A stretch of 64,000 nt of DNA. Source: Arctopsyche grandis (taxonomy: Eukaryota > Arthropoda > Insecta > Trichoptera > Hydropsychidae). This document shows positions 1 to 12,127 of this stretch, one piece after another (the first letter of the stretch is position 1; each line of letters begins with the position of its first letter). The stretch lies in the NCBI RefSeq assembly GCF_051622035.1, contig NC_135364.1, forward strand, positions 21,975,001-22,039,000. The letters run 5' to 3'. The notes under the pieces are model-generated. The model searched no databases. It was not told the origin of the DNA and saw nothing but the letters and a program-made list of their open reading frames with translations. The translations under genes were made by a program, and so were the position numbers.

Positions 1-1228
<1,228 letters not shown>

Positions 1229-1628
1229 ACAAAAGTTCTTTGTAATGTACAAGAAAATACATCCAACCAAACTTAAATATTTTCGAATTGTGAGGACAAT
1301 TATTTATATTTTTATTTATATAAGAAAAAAATTTACGGGATCTGACAATTTAACTGGGACAGTTTTATGTTCCGACCGTTATATTTTGGCAAAAGTAAAT
1401 ACGTAAAATGAAATAATTCAGCACTTGTCAAACTTCAAGCCAAACACTACTTTGTGTTAAAATGATTGATTATTTTACTATGAACTATAATGTCAAATAT
1501 GTATGTCTAATGACTTAAGTTTTATGCAACAGTTCTATACTTGTTTTTTAGACACAAACTAGGATGAGTATGTCTCCGTTAAGGTAAAGACACACAGAGA
1601 GGTAGGCGACACGTGTCTTTTTTTACAT

Positions 1629-1790
1629 ACCTCCTTTACGTTTTACTTACGATTACTATTCAGGAAAAAGTTTGCCTCTTATCCAATCGTTTTCATACTT
1701 TGCCATATTGCTCATTTTGGTCATCAATATATGTAAGTAAATGGATCCTCCGCCATTACGATGGTGCAAAAATATCGTGTAAGACGCGTT
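1629..1790 (+). repeat. Interspersed repeat (copy also at 39.04-39.19 kb)
   Basis: About 160 bp recur almost unchanged, in inverse orientation, at 39034-39190. An internal piece around 'ccaaaatgagcaatatggc' also recurs near 16735. A degraded TTAA-MITE-like start (aaggtaaagacacacag) lies just before it at about 1580. It is non-coding and its class is unknown. Confidence 0.7.
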
Positions 1791-1989
1791 TGAAATTTGA
1801 ATTTCTGAAAAGTGACTGACGTCTATCCAGTTCTTAGTTTTAAACATAGATGGCGGTAGTAAAATAAAATTATTGGTATTTTTATTCAAAATAATAATTT
1901 TATATACAAATTATAGAAGAGTTATGTTTTTAAAAAACTTTTTTTTATTATTGATAGTTTTGTATGTAAAAAAATGTAAAAAAATCTTT

Positions 1990-2290
1990 ACGTAATCTGG
2001 TGCACCCAAATATGTACCGCCGCGTCTCTTCGCAAGCCTCACCCTCTGGAATGTTTTCGGTGATATTTTAACTTTGTATTGACATATGACTGATAATTAT
2101 GATTCCTATATTTGAAGAAATGTAGGAGAAACTTGTCGAAATAATAAGATCGTACGAATTTATAATGACACAAAGATACGCCTATCACAGCAGGAGTCTA
2201 CTTACGCATCCCGTAGTGCTATTTTAAGTGTGTTTTTACCACTAGTGGTTAATTGAGACATGTGTGCAAAAACGGGTGGAAATTATGAAT
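1990..2290. repeat. Degraded repeat shared with 14.4-14.8 and 18.6-18.9 kb
   Basis: The segment 'ttttcggtgatatttta', followed by text like 'gaaatgtaggagaaa', recurs at about 14560-14660 and inverted at about 18680-18790. It also matches the interior of the TTAA MITE family seen complete at 26.6 and 44.7 kb. Confidence 0.5.
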
Positions 2291-2524
2291 TTCTAGTTGA
2301 TCTAGTTGGGGTATAAGTACAATAAATACATACATATGTACATGTACATACATGGAAGATTTCAAAATTTCGTATCATAAAGAAAGTTCTCGGGGGAAAA
2401 AGTCTGATCGTAAGATCAATGAAGACAAGAAACTGGTCAGATAATAAGATCACCCCCCTCCCCTCCTAGAAAGTCAAAGAAAAATTTTGCCCCCCCCCCC
2501 CTGGGAAAAGCTGAAATGACACCC

Positions 2525-2830
2525 CTGCCAGCAGCATAGTTTAGTGGTAGCATTAACGCTAACCACCGAGAGGTTGCCGAGTTCGATCCCTTGGGTTGAC
2601 CCCCATTGAAAATAATTTATTCCGAGTATTATCTGTAGTGCTGATGGTCAGACTTGTATATTTGTGACTCCAAGTTAATCGTTTCCTACCAGAGTTTGCC
2701 AATTTATCTGATTTCTTTGTTGAAACGGTTCCTTGTCAAATTTGCAAAACCTACTCACTACATCACCACTATTTGAATATGATTTAAAAATATTATATTT
2801 TAATCTATAAATTTATAAATGTATGAGCCG
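2525..2830 (+). repeat. tRNA-derived SINE, plus orientation
   Basis: The head looks like a tRNA: an A-box-like 'tagtttagtggtagc' and a B-box-like 'gagttcgatcc' sit at Pol III promoter spacing. The family core follows ('gactccaagttaatcgtttc', 'cagagtttgccaa', 'gttgaaacggttcc'). The tail hairpin seen in other copies is missing, so this copy is 3'-truncated. The preceding 'agctgaaatgacacccctg' matches the end of the hAT-like element nested at 28.8-29.3 kb. Confidence 0.8.
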
Positions 2831-4766
2831 CTATATTTGAAAGTGGTGGAAGTTCAGTCTTGATTTCCAAAAACACTATTTCTGATTGACTTAATTAGCA
2901 AATAATCACTTATTTTAATTCCATATATCTAGAATCTTGGAAAATCAGAATATATGTACATATCACAGGCCACTACTATTTTTAAATATTGTTAAACGAA
3001 AAACATTATGTTTAATGTTTTGCGAGATATGTATTTCTCTACATGAAGAAAAGTGGATACCACTTTCAATTATAACAGCTTAAATTAAACTATAGATGTC
3101 GCTCAAGGGCAACCTGATAACGGCATCATGGAAAAATATAAAATTGGGGCTATCGCCTTTCCCAAATTACATATGTATGTATAATTTAAATACATAATGA
3201 TTACATGAAAATACACCTCTTACCGCTGTAGTCCACGTACGAATTCCGTACCGCACTTTTGAGCGCATTCTTACCATTACTGTTTTGTACAAAAATAGTC
3301 ATTTTAGCGGCCTTTCAACGGGAGATATGAACGGAATTCTAGCGCGCGTCATATACATTTTACATAAATCTACAAACCCTTTCTCATATTTCTGAATTAT
3401 ACATATGTATATCAACATTATAATTACTGTCACTCTACATATTATATGTATATACAAAATTTTCGTCGTTGGCTTTATTTTTATCGCGAAACAAACACAT
3501 TTGGGAAGCAAAATGGAATCATGGAAGTATATATCTTCACAATCTGCGCCACTGCCTTCATCTTCACAAAACAACTCACACGAAAGAAACAAAATCGGGT
3601 CACCGAATTGTCATCGCATCTACCAAACTGTACGAACCTAGTACAGTTTCAATGTGAAATTACATACTAGCCGCAGATGTCTCGTATATAAGATCATCCA
3701 CACGTGCCAGACACACGTATTATTTTGTGATATGGTATTATCATATTTTTAAGACTGTGAAATTGCCAGTCCACATACGAAATTTGTACTTATTTGTAAT
3801 AAACGGTAAAGTGCCATCTTGGCGCACCACATGTTCGTATCATTCGAGTACCGCTACAATCAAACTACATAAACGTTATTTGGTTCAGATACACATTTTC
3901 TCGACAGAATCATTAAACGCTTCAATCCGTATACCTCGACTGTTAGGCCCTTTTCGTACCAGGATTAGAGTGTGAAATATTTTGAAAATAAATCCAGAGC
4001 TTTTTTTTGTCATGAAGTTCATTTCGGTGTCGCTTTTTTGTGACCGAATTGCATCATTTGCGTTTACGGGTTTCGTAAGAGTCGTTTCTTACGTGACACG
4101 CTGGCATCCATCCCTCTTTGTGGACGTTTTTGGCCTTTTGGCGGACCAGAAAAATGTGTCCATTTATGAGAGATGTAAACACGGAGAGATAATAAATGGG
4201 CCAGCGTGACATCTCCAAAGACCTCGGGTTTTCTGTCTCTATCCGAACGAGCGCGTCAGGTGAACGAACCGTGTTCGCTGACTCACACGAGCTCATCATC
4301 ATCATCAACGATGGAGCAGAAGAAGAAGAAGAAGAAGACGAAGATGATGTCCGCGTATAAGCTCAAATTACTTTACGACTGATAAATGTGTCCAGAGACG
4401 TACAAGTTGGAGTCGAGTACATATGTATACATAGATAGGTACATAATATTATACATATATGAAATTGGAAGATGTACCTATTGACCGATTCGATATTCGA
4501 TTCTGTGATTTCGATCGAGATAAGCAATTTATTTCTTATTTGTACTTACTGTATGGGAAAGTGTGATGGATGCATCATTCACGCACGTCACTGACTGATG
4601 GTGTGAAAAAATGCTGGTTGCAAGTTTAAATAAATTGTGAATTCACGTTCAATGCAATCCTATGCGTGTCCAATTCAGTGTGTTTTGTGTTGTTATAAAT
4701 TATAACTTCTTGTTCTATGTATTATAATTTAACCCTTATCCGACTTTGAATTAAAATATCAGCGTA
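2831..4766. other. Intergenic, no gene seen
   Basis: Open frames at 3.3-4.3 kb overlap on both strands and resemble no family. A CpG-richer patch (about 4060-4330) ends in cat and aga trinucleotide runs and contains a donor-like gcgtcag|gtgaac at 4258. That is too little to call a gene. Confidence 0.5.
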
Positions 4767-5336
4767 TTAACCGTTTGAGTGCTGACGTCTTTTCTGTTGA
4801 AAGCCCACCACGCTGAAAATTTCGCCAATATTTCCAACTAGATTTATTTAGAAATCCAATAGAAAACAGGTATAAAAATTGTAGCTAATCCAAACAAACC
4901 CTAGATAACTACCGCCGAGGATTTCGAATTTTATAAAGGTGTGTTTAGACTATAATATATCTTGCAACAATATAAAATAACTATTAATGCATGTATTTTT
5001 CCAAAACCAGTTCCATCATCTTCATTGTTGTTAAAATGTAATGTTCACAATCTAAATGCCTAGCCAAAATTTAAAATGCAGTTAGGGATTTCCATCGAGA
5101 AATTCTGCTATGGTTATAAATTCAGAAATTCTGGTGTAAACCAAACTTTATAAACATTGACACGGATTACACGACCCATGTTCAATGCCTTTTTTTAATG
5201 ATACCTGGAAAAGCTTAACGGATAGTATTCTTGTTTATTTTTACATACTCAAAAAACAACGCCTATCGGCGTATTTCAGGCTCAGGGACATGTTAGCAAA
5301 ACGCCGAACGGCGTTGGTCAGTATTCAATGGGTTAA
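4767..5336 (+). mobile_element. TTAA-flanked piggyBac-like element
   Basis: Bounded by TTAA on both sides. The left end reads 'ccgtttgagtgctgacgtc' and the right end, inverted, 'cccattgaatactgacc', so the ends are imperfect inverted repeats. No transposase is present (570 bp), so it is non-autonomous. A second, inverted and interrupted copy occupies 32149-33649. TTAA target duplication is the hallmark of piggyBac; the assignment rests on that and on the terminal repeats. Confidence 0.75.
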
Positions 5337-6069
5337 CAAGGTTCTTCCAACTGTATTTATGTACATATCTTTGGTTACAATTACATCTAACTAGTTTCCA
5401 CTGAACCGAGTTAATCTTTTTATTTCAATTTTTTCTAGGTTAAAAGTATTTTATAGATCTATAAGTACTGCAATGAAAATCTTTTCCACCAAACTTTCCT
5501 CCAAAATGTTATAAACAAAATCACCACCAACCATGTATTATTCATTTTTAGATAAAAGTCTCTCCTAGTCAGCTTCCTTCACTTTCTTCGTAGATCAATT
5601 GTTCTTAATCTTATTTCAGTTCATGAGCCTTTTTATAAATCAGTATAAAAGTTCTCTCGAACGAGTTCAAAAGGGATGTTTGCTCTCATTTTTATTCGCG
5701 GATATGCAAGAAAAGATAAGCAATAAATATACGAGTTTTGACACACATAGTACGACTTGAGGATGTGTGTTGTAAATCTCGGTCGAATTTCTTTTTATTT
5801 TTTTTTTCAACAAACTGTAGATTTTAAGCTTTAATTGCCACTAAAGTTCGCAACATGTCTCATCAGGATGATTATCGTTAATTTATGGTGTCTTTTTATG
5901 GTACGCATTCCTTCAATTATGATGTCATTTCGAAATCGAACCGAAAAAAGACAGTCACATCTACCTGCCATATTTGATAACAGTGGATTCGTAGCCCTGA
6001 ATAAACCGTACTCTATCCAATATCCATTATATACAATCTAATCCCGTTCAGAGATGGGCTTTTTCTGTA
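5337..6069. other. Intergenic, no gene seen
   Basis: AT-rich, with no recognisable repeat family or coding signal. Confidence 0.5.
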
Positions 6070-6239
6070 TCTAATCTATAATTTGGAAAGAGACTTTGTA
6101 TGTATCCTTGGTCGTCGTTTTCGTCGTTTTCGTCGTCGTCGTCGTCGTCGTCCGTAGATCGGTGACGTCATCGAACACGTGATTCGATTTTTTTTTTTTC
6201 GATCCATGGGCGCCGATTTGTTTTTTTCGTTTCAATGGA

Positions 6240-6903
6240 TTCACCCCCGCGGGGGCGCAAGGCGAGTAGCTTCATGGGGCCCCGCCAGGGGCGCCACAAG
6301 GGGCGCAGCCCCGTGGGGCCCCGAAGGGGGTCCGGGGGGCCCAGCCTCATGGGGCGCAGCCCCATGGGGCTCAAAAGGGGGCGCCACAAGGGGCGCAGCC
6401 CCGTGGGGGCCCGGGGGGCCCAGCCTCATGGGGCGCAGCCCCATGGGGCTCAAAAGGGGGCGCCACGAGGGGCGCAGCCCCGTGGGGCCCCGGGGGGGCC
6501 CAGCCTCATGGGGCGCAGCCCCATGGGGCTCAAAAGGGGGCGCCACAAGGGGCGCAGCCCCGTGGCGCCCCGAAGGGGGCCCGGGGGGCGCCCCGAAGGG
6601 GGCCCGGGGGGCCCAGCCTCATGGGGCGCAGCCCCATGGGGCTCAAAAGGGGGCGCCACAAGGGACGCAGCCCCGTGGGGCCCCGAAGGGGGCCCGGGGG
6701 GCCCAGCCTCATGGGGCGCAGCCCCATGGGGCTCAAAAGGGGGCGCCACAAGGGGCGCAGCCCCGTGGGGCCCCGAATGGGGGCCCGGGGGGCCCAGCCT
6801 CATGGGGCGCAGCCCCATGGGGCTCAAAAGGGGGCGCCACAAGGGGCGCAGCCCCGTGGGGCCCCGAAGGGGGCCCGGGGGGCCCAGCCTCATGGGGCGC
6901 AAG
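6240..6903. repeat. GC-rich minisatellite, 80-92 bp units
   Basis: 'cccagcctcatggggcgcag' recurs at about 6341, 6420, 6500, 6613, 6703, 6795 and 6885, giving units of roughly 79-113 bp. Units hold short palindromes (ggggcgcagccccgtggggc) and G runs. All six frames are open because the units lack stops. It is about 80% GC in an otherwise AT-rich window. Confidence 0.93.
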
Positions 6904-7455
6904 CCCTAATAGGCATTAACTAAGGGGGGCGAAGCCCTAGACGGCAATTAATCATGGAGGCGCGGAGGGGCGAAGCCCTAAAAGGCAACTGATCATGGGG
7001 GCGAAGCCTTAGACGGCATTTAATCATGGGGGCGCGGAGGGGCGAAGCCCTAAAAGGCATTAACTAAGGGGGGCGAAGCCCTAAACGGCAATTAATCTTG
7101 GGGGCGCGGGGGGCGAAGCCCTAAAAGGCATTAACTAGGGGGGGCGAAGCCCTAGACGGCATTTAATCATGGGGGTGCGGAGGGGCGAAGCCCTAAAAGG
7201 CATTAACTAAGGGGGGCGAAGCCCGAAACGGCAATTAATCTTGGGGGCGCGGGGGGCGAAGCCCTAAAAGGCATTAACTAAGGGGGGCGAAGCCCTAGAC
7301 GGCTTTGAATCATGGGGGCGCGGAGGGGCGAAGCCCTAAAAGGCAACTGATCATGGGGGCGAAGCCCTAAACGGCAATTGCTCATGGGGCGTGGAGGGGC
7401 GAAGCCCTAGAAGGCAAAGGCTCAGGGGGGTGCCGAGGGCGAAGCCCTAGAAGGC
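6904..7455. repeat. Second minisatellite, 'gcgaagccctaa' units
   Basis: More than a dozen tandem half-units of about 30-36 bp, built on 'ggggcgaagccctaaaaggc' and alternating with 'attaactaag' or 'aattaatcatggg' spacers. The motif gcgaagcc also occurs in the Helitron 3' terminus at 7624-7632, so the array may derive from it. Confidence 0.9.
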
Positions 7456-7904
7456 AAAAAAAAAAAATTGATTTTTTTTTTTGATTTTTTTAAATTTTTT
7501 TTTTTATTTTTATTTTTTTTTTTTTTATTTTTTTTTTATTTTTTTTTTAAATTTTTAAATTTTTTTTTTTTTTTTAATTAAATTAGCTAAGTCATGTTTA
7601 AGCGGTTTATATTATAAACACTGAGCGAAGCCGGGTAATACAGCTAGTATTTTATAGATCCGCTTTTACTTTGGGTTAGTTCTTTTTCTCAAAACTACCA
7701 TTGCATTTCATAAACGTAAATTCTGCTATATACATACATACACACTAATGTCATGTCACTTTAGCCACGTCGACGATGTACGCCAGTATAACGTATCATA
7801 TATATGTTTTTTAATCAAAGTACATAGGTTGGTAGCTCTGTAAAAAAAAGCGCCGAAAAACCTACCTCAATCTAAAATAATATGCATATTTATTTATTTT
7901 TAAT

Positions 7905-8565
7905 TTATACTAGAAAGGCCTAACATGTAACTAAAAGGCGCCTTCCTGGTCAGTATTATACAAAGGGCAGTATTATATTATACGGTCTATTATACAAAGT
8001 AAATACATATCAATTAACATCCACAGAGACATATGTAGGTACATATATGGTCAAATTTGTAATTTTGTAGCATTTTAAAACAATTCAGTAAATATTCGAG
8101 ATGAAAACCCGAGGTTTACGAGACAATTACCCATTTGATACACATATTATTAGTATTATACATAGTACATACATACATATCAAGTAATATCCACAAAGAC
8201 ATCTACATATGGTCAAATTTGTAAATTTGCAGCATTTCAAACAATTCAGCGAAATTGAGTAAATACATGTCAATTCCCATCCACAGAGACATTTATTGTC
8301 GAATTTGTAAAGTTGCAGCATTTTATACAATTCAGCGAAATTTGAGATTGTTGAAAACTCGAGATTTTACGAGAAAATGGGTAAGGTTGCCAATTTGTTA
8401 GAATCGTTTCAAAGAAAATCAGATAAATTGGTACACTCTGATAGGAAACGATCGACCTGGAGTCACAAATCCAAGGTCTGGCCGGCTGAAACCAGTGGGA
8501 TTTGAACCCGTGACCTCTTTGTTCAAAGCATTATACGTTAACCATTAGTCTATCCTGCTGGTTGT
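7905..8565 (-). repeat. SINE, minus orientation, with internal duplications
   Basis: Read on the minus strand, the tRNA-like head is at about 8460-8563 (B box complement 'gggatttgaacccgtgacc'). The core is at 8390-8460 and the tail 'gcgccttcctggt' near 7938-7950. The section with 'cacagagacat' and 'gcagcatttta' is repeated three times (about 8000-8330), so this copy is longer than its relatives. Confidence 0.75.
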
Positions 8566-8799
8566 ATATTATCCCGTGCAGAGAAAATTTGTGTTCACAT
8601 TGTATGTATGTATGTATGTACATACATATATACAAAAGAAATTAAGAAGTTGCAAAGATCCAACTATTTGATATTTACTATTACATACATAAAGTATCCA
8701 CTTCGTGAAGGGATACGTGGTACAGGTAGTCAATGAGAATCAAACTAGCTGTCATTCTGTCGTGGCGTCAACTTAAACATACACTCGGTCCAAGTATGC

Positions 8800-8905
8800 C
8801 AACTGAATCACTAATTAATTTATTAATTTATAGTTTTGGACCATTGTGGCATTATAGGAAGAACCTAATGCGCCACAATGGCCTACATTATATTAGCACC
8901 AATAG
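8800..8905 (-). mobile_element. LINE 3'-end fragment, minus orientation
   Basis: 'ttttggaccattgtggcatt' and 'gcgccacaatgg' are the inverse of the 3' terminus of the LINE at 10.08-10.82 kb. It begins with the inverse of a taaat-type tail. It is a severely 5'-truncated insertion. Confidence 0.55.
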
Positions 8906-9290
8906 ATTATTGGGTTCGTTCCCGGGCTAATCTTTAATACTGCTGGTTAGACTTGGATATTTGCGACTCCAAGTCGATCGTTTCTTATTAGAGTTTGCCA
9001 ATTTTATCTGATCATTGTTGAAACGGTTCCTCAAAATTGGCAAAAAATCATCCTACCTTCTGTCACAAATCTTCTGTATTTAATGTATGTATAATTTGTA
9101 AAAATGGATGTACAAGTCCAAATCCATAGATGTCTCAATGGATTAATTAATTAATTAATTGTTAAATTATTGTTCTTCAGCTTCTCGAAATACAGTGATT
9201 TATGTAAAAAAAAAGCTTCATTGTTTGTAATTAATTGTCTAGGAAGGCGCATTGGAGTCTTCCTGTCAAATATATGCACTCTTCTGGGTA
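8906..9290 (+). repeat. SINE, plus orientation, head partly replaced
   Basis: The B-box-like 'gggttcgttcccggg' starts the match. The core ('gactccaagtcgatcgtttc', 'gttgaaacggttcc') and the tail 'aggaaggcgcattggagtc', continuing to 'ttcctgtcaaatatatg', follow. The A-box side is absent, probably displaced by the adjoining LINE fragment. Confidence 0.7.
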
Positions 9291-10080
9291 TTGAAAACTA
9301 AACCTTACATATGTACATATATATTTGAGTTGGTTGAGTTGAATATGTATATTTTGGACAATGCATTAAGACACGTAAGAATTATACAACATTTCGATAA
9401 AAGATATCGCTGTGAAACAAAAACACATTAAAAGCCTTTCACACAATTCTCACAATCGACAAACGACTTGACTCTCTTATATTATAATATACGCGGTATC
9501 ATAAACGAAACGAAGATTTCACTAATCGCAATTTTTCGCACCCTCTTTGACGCGTTTTATCGACATTGGCGAGCTTTTAAAACCTACGCTTTATCTCGCC
9601 GAGATCACCTCTCACGGACGAGAGCCTGTAACGATTTTTTTTTCTTCAATCGACGACGATAAAAAATCACGATAAGTACTTGACTCCGCGATAATTATAC
9701 TAATTGCGATGAAGGTACTAAATTAGCGATGGTCGAGTTATTTGTTCAAGCATTGTGTTGATTTGTACAGTGACGTGCAGGCGAGTGAGGCTACGCCTAT
9801 GCGCGGCACCATTCGGGGGGCGGCAAATGCAACTAAAGTGCAACAATTTACAAATTCATTAAATACATCTTTCGTTTTGCCTTATAGTTCAATTGTTGAA
9901 GAGTTTCTTTAAGTTCTGTTTAGGATACAAATTCGTATGTATGTATATGTACATATGTAATACATAAGGATTGAAGTATCATAATCTATCAAAAAGTTAT
10001 ACTGAATTCCAGGTCTGAACAGCGTTCCAAATAAGTATTTACTATACAAACATCATATCAGTATATACATATGTCGCAAA
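9291..10080. other. Intergenic; possible MITE end at 9768
   Basis: No gene seen. 'cagtgacgtgcaggcgagtg' at about 9769 resembles a CAGTG-type terminal repeat, but no partner end was found. The 64-codon frame at 9468-9662 shows no family resemblance. Confidence 0.4.
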
Positions 10081-10084
10081 ATAG

Positions 10085-10818
10085 GTAGGCAAAACTAAGT
10101 GAAGATTCATCATTTACAGTTTGGACTTTATGTCATTAATAATTATGTGCGTGATAAACATCATCATTTGATGGTTATACCTCCTGCTCGTACAGTTCTT
10201 GTTCGAATGGCTCCTATTCCAAAAGCTATTCGACTTGTTAATGAAATCGTTGCTGCTGAGTTTGAATGTGATATTTTCCACCTTAGTGAGCGTAAATTGT
10301 CGGATATTATTCTAACCTATTTGTCTGGTAGTCTGCGCTCATCATTGCTTTCATGATTGATTGTGATTTATGAGTGGAATTTTGATTTACTCTCTTCCAT
10401 TTGGACCTCACACAGATGTTTTGTATTTGCACTTGGTTCTTATTTATTGGAACTGGCTGTAGGTGCAAGACATTCCATATGTTATATTTTACATATTATG
10501 TATTTTCGTCTGTGTATATACATATGCTTATATTTATTTTTCTTTCTCTTTTTTCATTTATAAGACACTCCCGTCTTGGTTGTTTTTTATAATTTGTAAT
10601 TATTATTATTATCCGCTATTATATAGCTTATTACTGTTATGATTGCGTTAATTGTGCTGTTTGTGTACATATATACATACATACATATATGTTTTATTTT
10701 TCTCATGTCTAATTTCTTTACTAATTATTTTGTTTCTTTTCTGTTATATTTTTGACCATTGTGGCGCATTAGGAATTCCTGTAATGCTACATTCAATGGT
10801 CCAAACTTTAAATAAATA
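10085..10818 (+). pseudogene. 5'-truncated LINE, reverse-transcriptase C-terminus
   Basis: The frame at 10099-10356 encodes a segment with 'RTVLVRMAPIPKAIRLVNEI' and then 'ECDIFHL', the pattern that ends ORF2 of many insect non-LTR retrotransposons. Catalytic RT motifs are upstream and missing. The 3' UTR ends 'gaccattgtggcgcattagg', continuing to 'taaataaataaa', a simple-repeat tail. Clade assignment is not possible from this fragment. It is dead by 5' truncation. Confidence 0.65.
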
Positions 10819-11090
10819 AATCATGCAGATTATTCGCCTTTACATATAAAATAAATGAAGGCTTTCTGATTAAATGATTTTTTTTTTTGATATCACTAGT
10901 GATGCTTCTAAGATTCAGATGAAAGTTAATACAGATCTTACATATATAGTTGCACTTACATATAGGTAGTTTCTTGGTTACTGGCAATGTATTCCTAAAT
11001 ATTCATCTCATATATGGCGAAAACGTATGTATCTCCACAGTGCATTGCTGAACAAAATCAAGTATATACGCATGTATAATACATATGTAT

Positions 11091-11264
11091 CAGTGGCGTG
11101 CGGTGAAATTCCCTCAGTTTTTGTCGCACAGCCTTACTTTCGTGTGCGCGAGCAGGATACAAGGGGACTCGGTATGACGTCATCTGTTCCCCTTGTATCG
11201 TGCTTACGCACACGTACGTAAGGCTGTGCGACAAAAACAGAGAGAATTCCACGGCACGCCACTG
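11091..11264. mobile_element. Foldback MITE, CAGTGGCGTG ends
   Basis: An imperfect palindrome from 'cagtggcgtgcggtgaaatt' to 'aattccacggcacgccactg'; almost the entire 174 bp can fold back. The inner arms share 'gcgcgagcaggataca'-type sequence with the larger foldback family. Related copies lie at about 11815-12034 (inverted) and 49867-50243. Confidence 0.75.
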
Positions 11265-11270
11265 ATATGT

Positions 11271-11548
11271 GGGTCTACCTCACGGCACCGAAAGTGAAAA
11301 GGTCGAAAAAGCAAATATCGGAAGACAAAGATCGAAAATCGATTCTGCGCGCGCACATTAATACGGGAGAAAAAGCCCGTTCCTCTTGTTCCTGTTGAAT
11401 CCTGCTCGCGCAAATTAAGCGAGTATGTACCGTTTACCATGCACCCTTTTTTTTGATCTTTCGACTTAAGATCTTTCGATTTTCGATCTTTGCCTTCCGA
11501 TATTTGTGTTTTCTGTAATTTAACATTCTGTCTCGTCACGTAGACCCA
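11271..11548. mobile_element. Internally deleted foldback (MULE-like family)
   Basis: Starts 'gggtctacctcacggcaccg' and ends 'cgtcacgtagaccc'. The right arm is full-length but the left arm is shortened around 11330-11345. It is followed by atatttgac, the 9-bp target duplication of the 24.07-24.47 kb copy. This copy belongs to a segment duplicated between the two loci. Confidence 0.7.
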
Positions 11549-11749
11549 TATTTGACATACTCATTAATAATGATAATGTAAAATATCTTATCATTCTTAT
11601 TTAAATTATATTCACAAGTTGTAAATGTATACAAATGTGATTTTTTTGTATTTTTTCTGGGGGTGCTGCAGCGCCGCAGTTCCTATGCACGAGCCGCGTC
11701 TGCGTATATCATATGTAAAATATAATATAATACGTAGTAAGTAAAAATT
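11400..11749 (+). repeat. Segment duplicated at 24.32-24.67 kb
   Basis: From within the foldback arm through 'gacatactcattaataatga', the right end of a CAG...CTG MITE (ending 11702) and flank 'cgtatatcatatgtaaaata' to 'gtaagtaaaaatt', the sequence is nearly identical to 24320-24669. Because non-element flank is shared, this is a segmental copy rather than two independent insertions. Confidence 0.85.
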
Positions 11750-11754
11750 ATTTA

Positions 11755-12034
11755 GCCGATATTTGCTTTTTCGACCTTTTCACTTTCGGTGCCGTGAGGT
11801 AGACCCACATATCAGTGGCGTGCCGTGGAATTCTCTATGTTGTTGTCGCACAGCCTTACTTACGTGTGCGTAAGCAGGATACAAGGGGAACAGGTGACGT
11901 CATACCGAGTCCCCTTGTATCCTGCTCGCGCACACGAAAGTAAGGCTGTTCCTCTTGTTCCTGTTGAATCCTGCTCGCGCAAATTAAGTGAGGATATACG
12001 ACGAAGGGAGAGAGAGTTTTACCGTACGCCACTG
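11755..12034 (-). mobile_element. Inverted partner of the 11.09-11.33 kb foldbacks
   Basis: 'cgaccttttcactttcggtg', the gtagaccc end and then 'cagtggcgtgccgtgg' to 'accgtacgccactg' form the reverse complement of 11091-11330. It is fused internally to a piece of the other foldback family ('tcctcttgttcctgttgaat'). Together 11.09-12.03 kb forms one compound palindrome. Confidence 0.7.
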
Positions 12035-12127
12035 ATATATATACTAGCCGTTTTTCATATGTATGCATGGTAAACGAATATTTTCGAATTTTACCCTGAT
12101 ATGTATATCAGAAATTAGACAAAACGG

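Larger units (their letters stand above)
6070..7647 (+). mobile_element. Non-autonomous Helitron with minisatellite cargo
   Basis: The 5' end starts TC (tctaatctataatttgg, then 'aaagagactttgtatgtat') and the 3' end is 'gaagccgggtaatacagctag'. It sits between A and T, as Helitrons do, with no target duplication. The same ends occur inverted in the tandem copies at 47.0-47.8 kb. The interior has no Rep/helicase gene. It holds a gtc-rich stretch (6112-6152), two GC-rich minisatellite blocks and a T/A-rich block (7456-7580). Overlapping frames in the GC block look like proteins (for example the 246-codon frame from 6179) but are repeat artefacts. Confidence 0.82.

Noticed and set aside
2525..2600. 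Possible tRNA gene
   Set aside because: A/B boxes are present, but the acceptor stem and anticodon arm do not fold as a tRNA and the sequence continues into the SINE core.
6179..6923. Several overlapping 70-246-codon open frames rich in Gly, Pro, Ala and Arg
   Set aside because: They arise from the GC-rich minisatellite, which lacks stops in all frames. The same peptide repeats appear on both strands.
11204..12073. Frames repeated at 24.07-24.46, 25.62-26.08 and 54.19-54.68 kb with similar peptides
   Set aside because: The similarity is DNA-level repetition of the foldback elements. The peptides occur on both strands of a palindrome and are not proteins.
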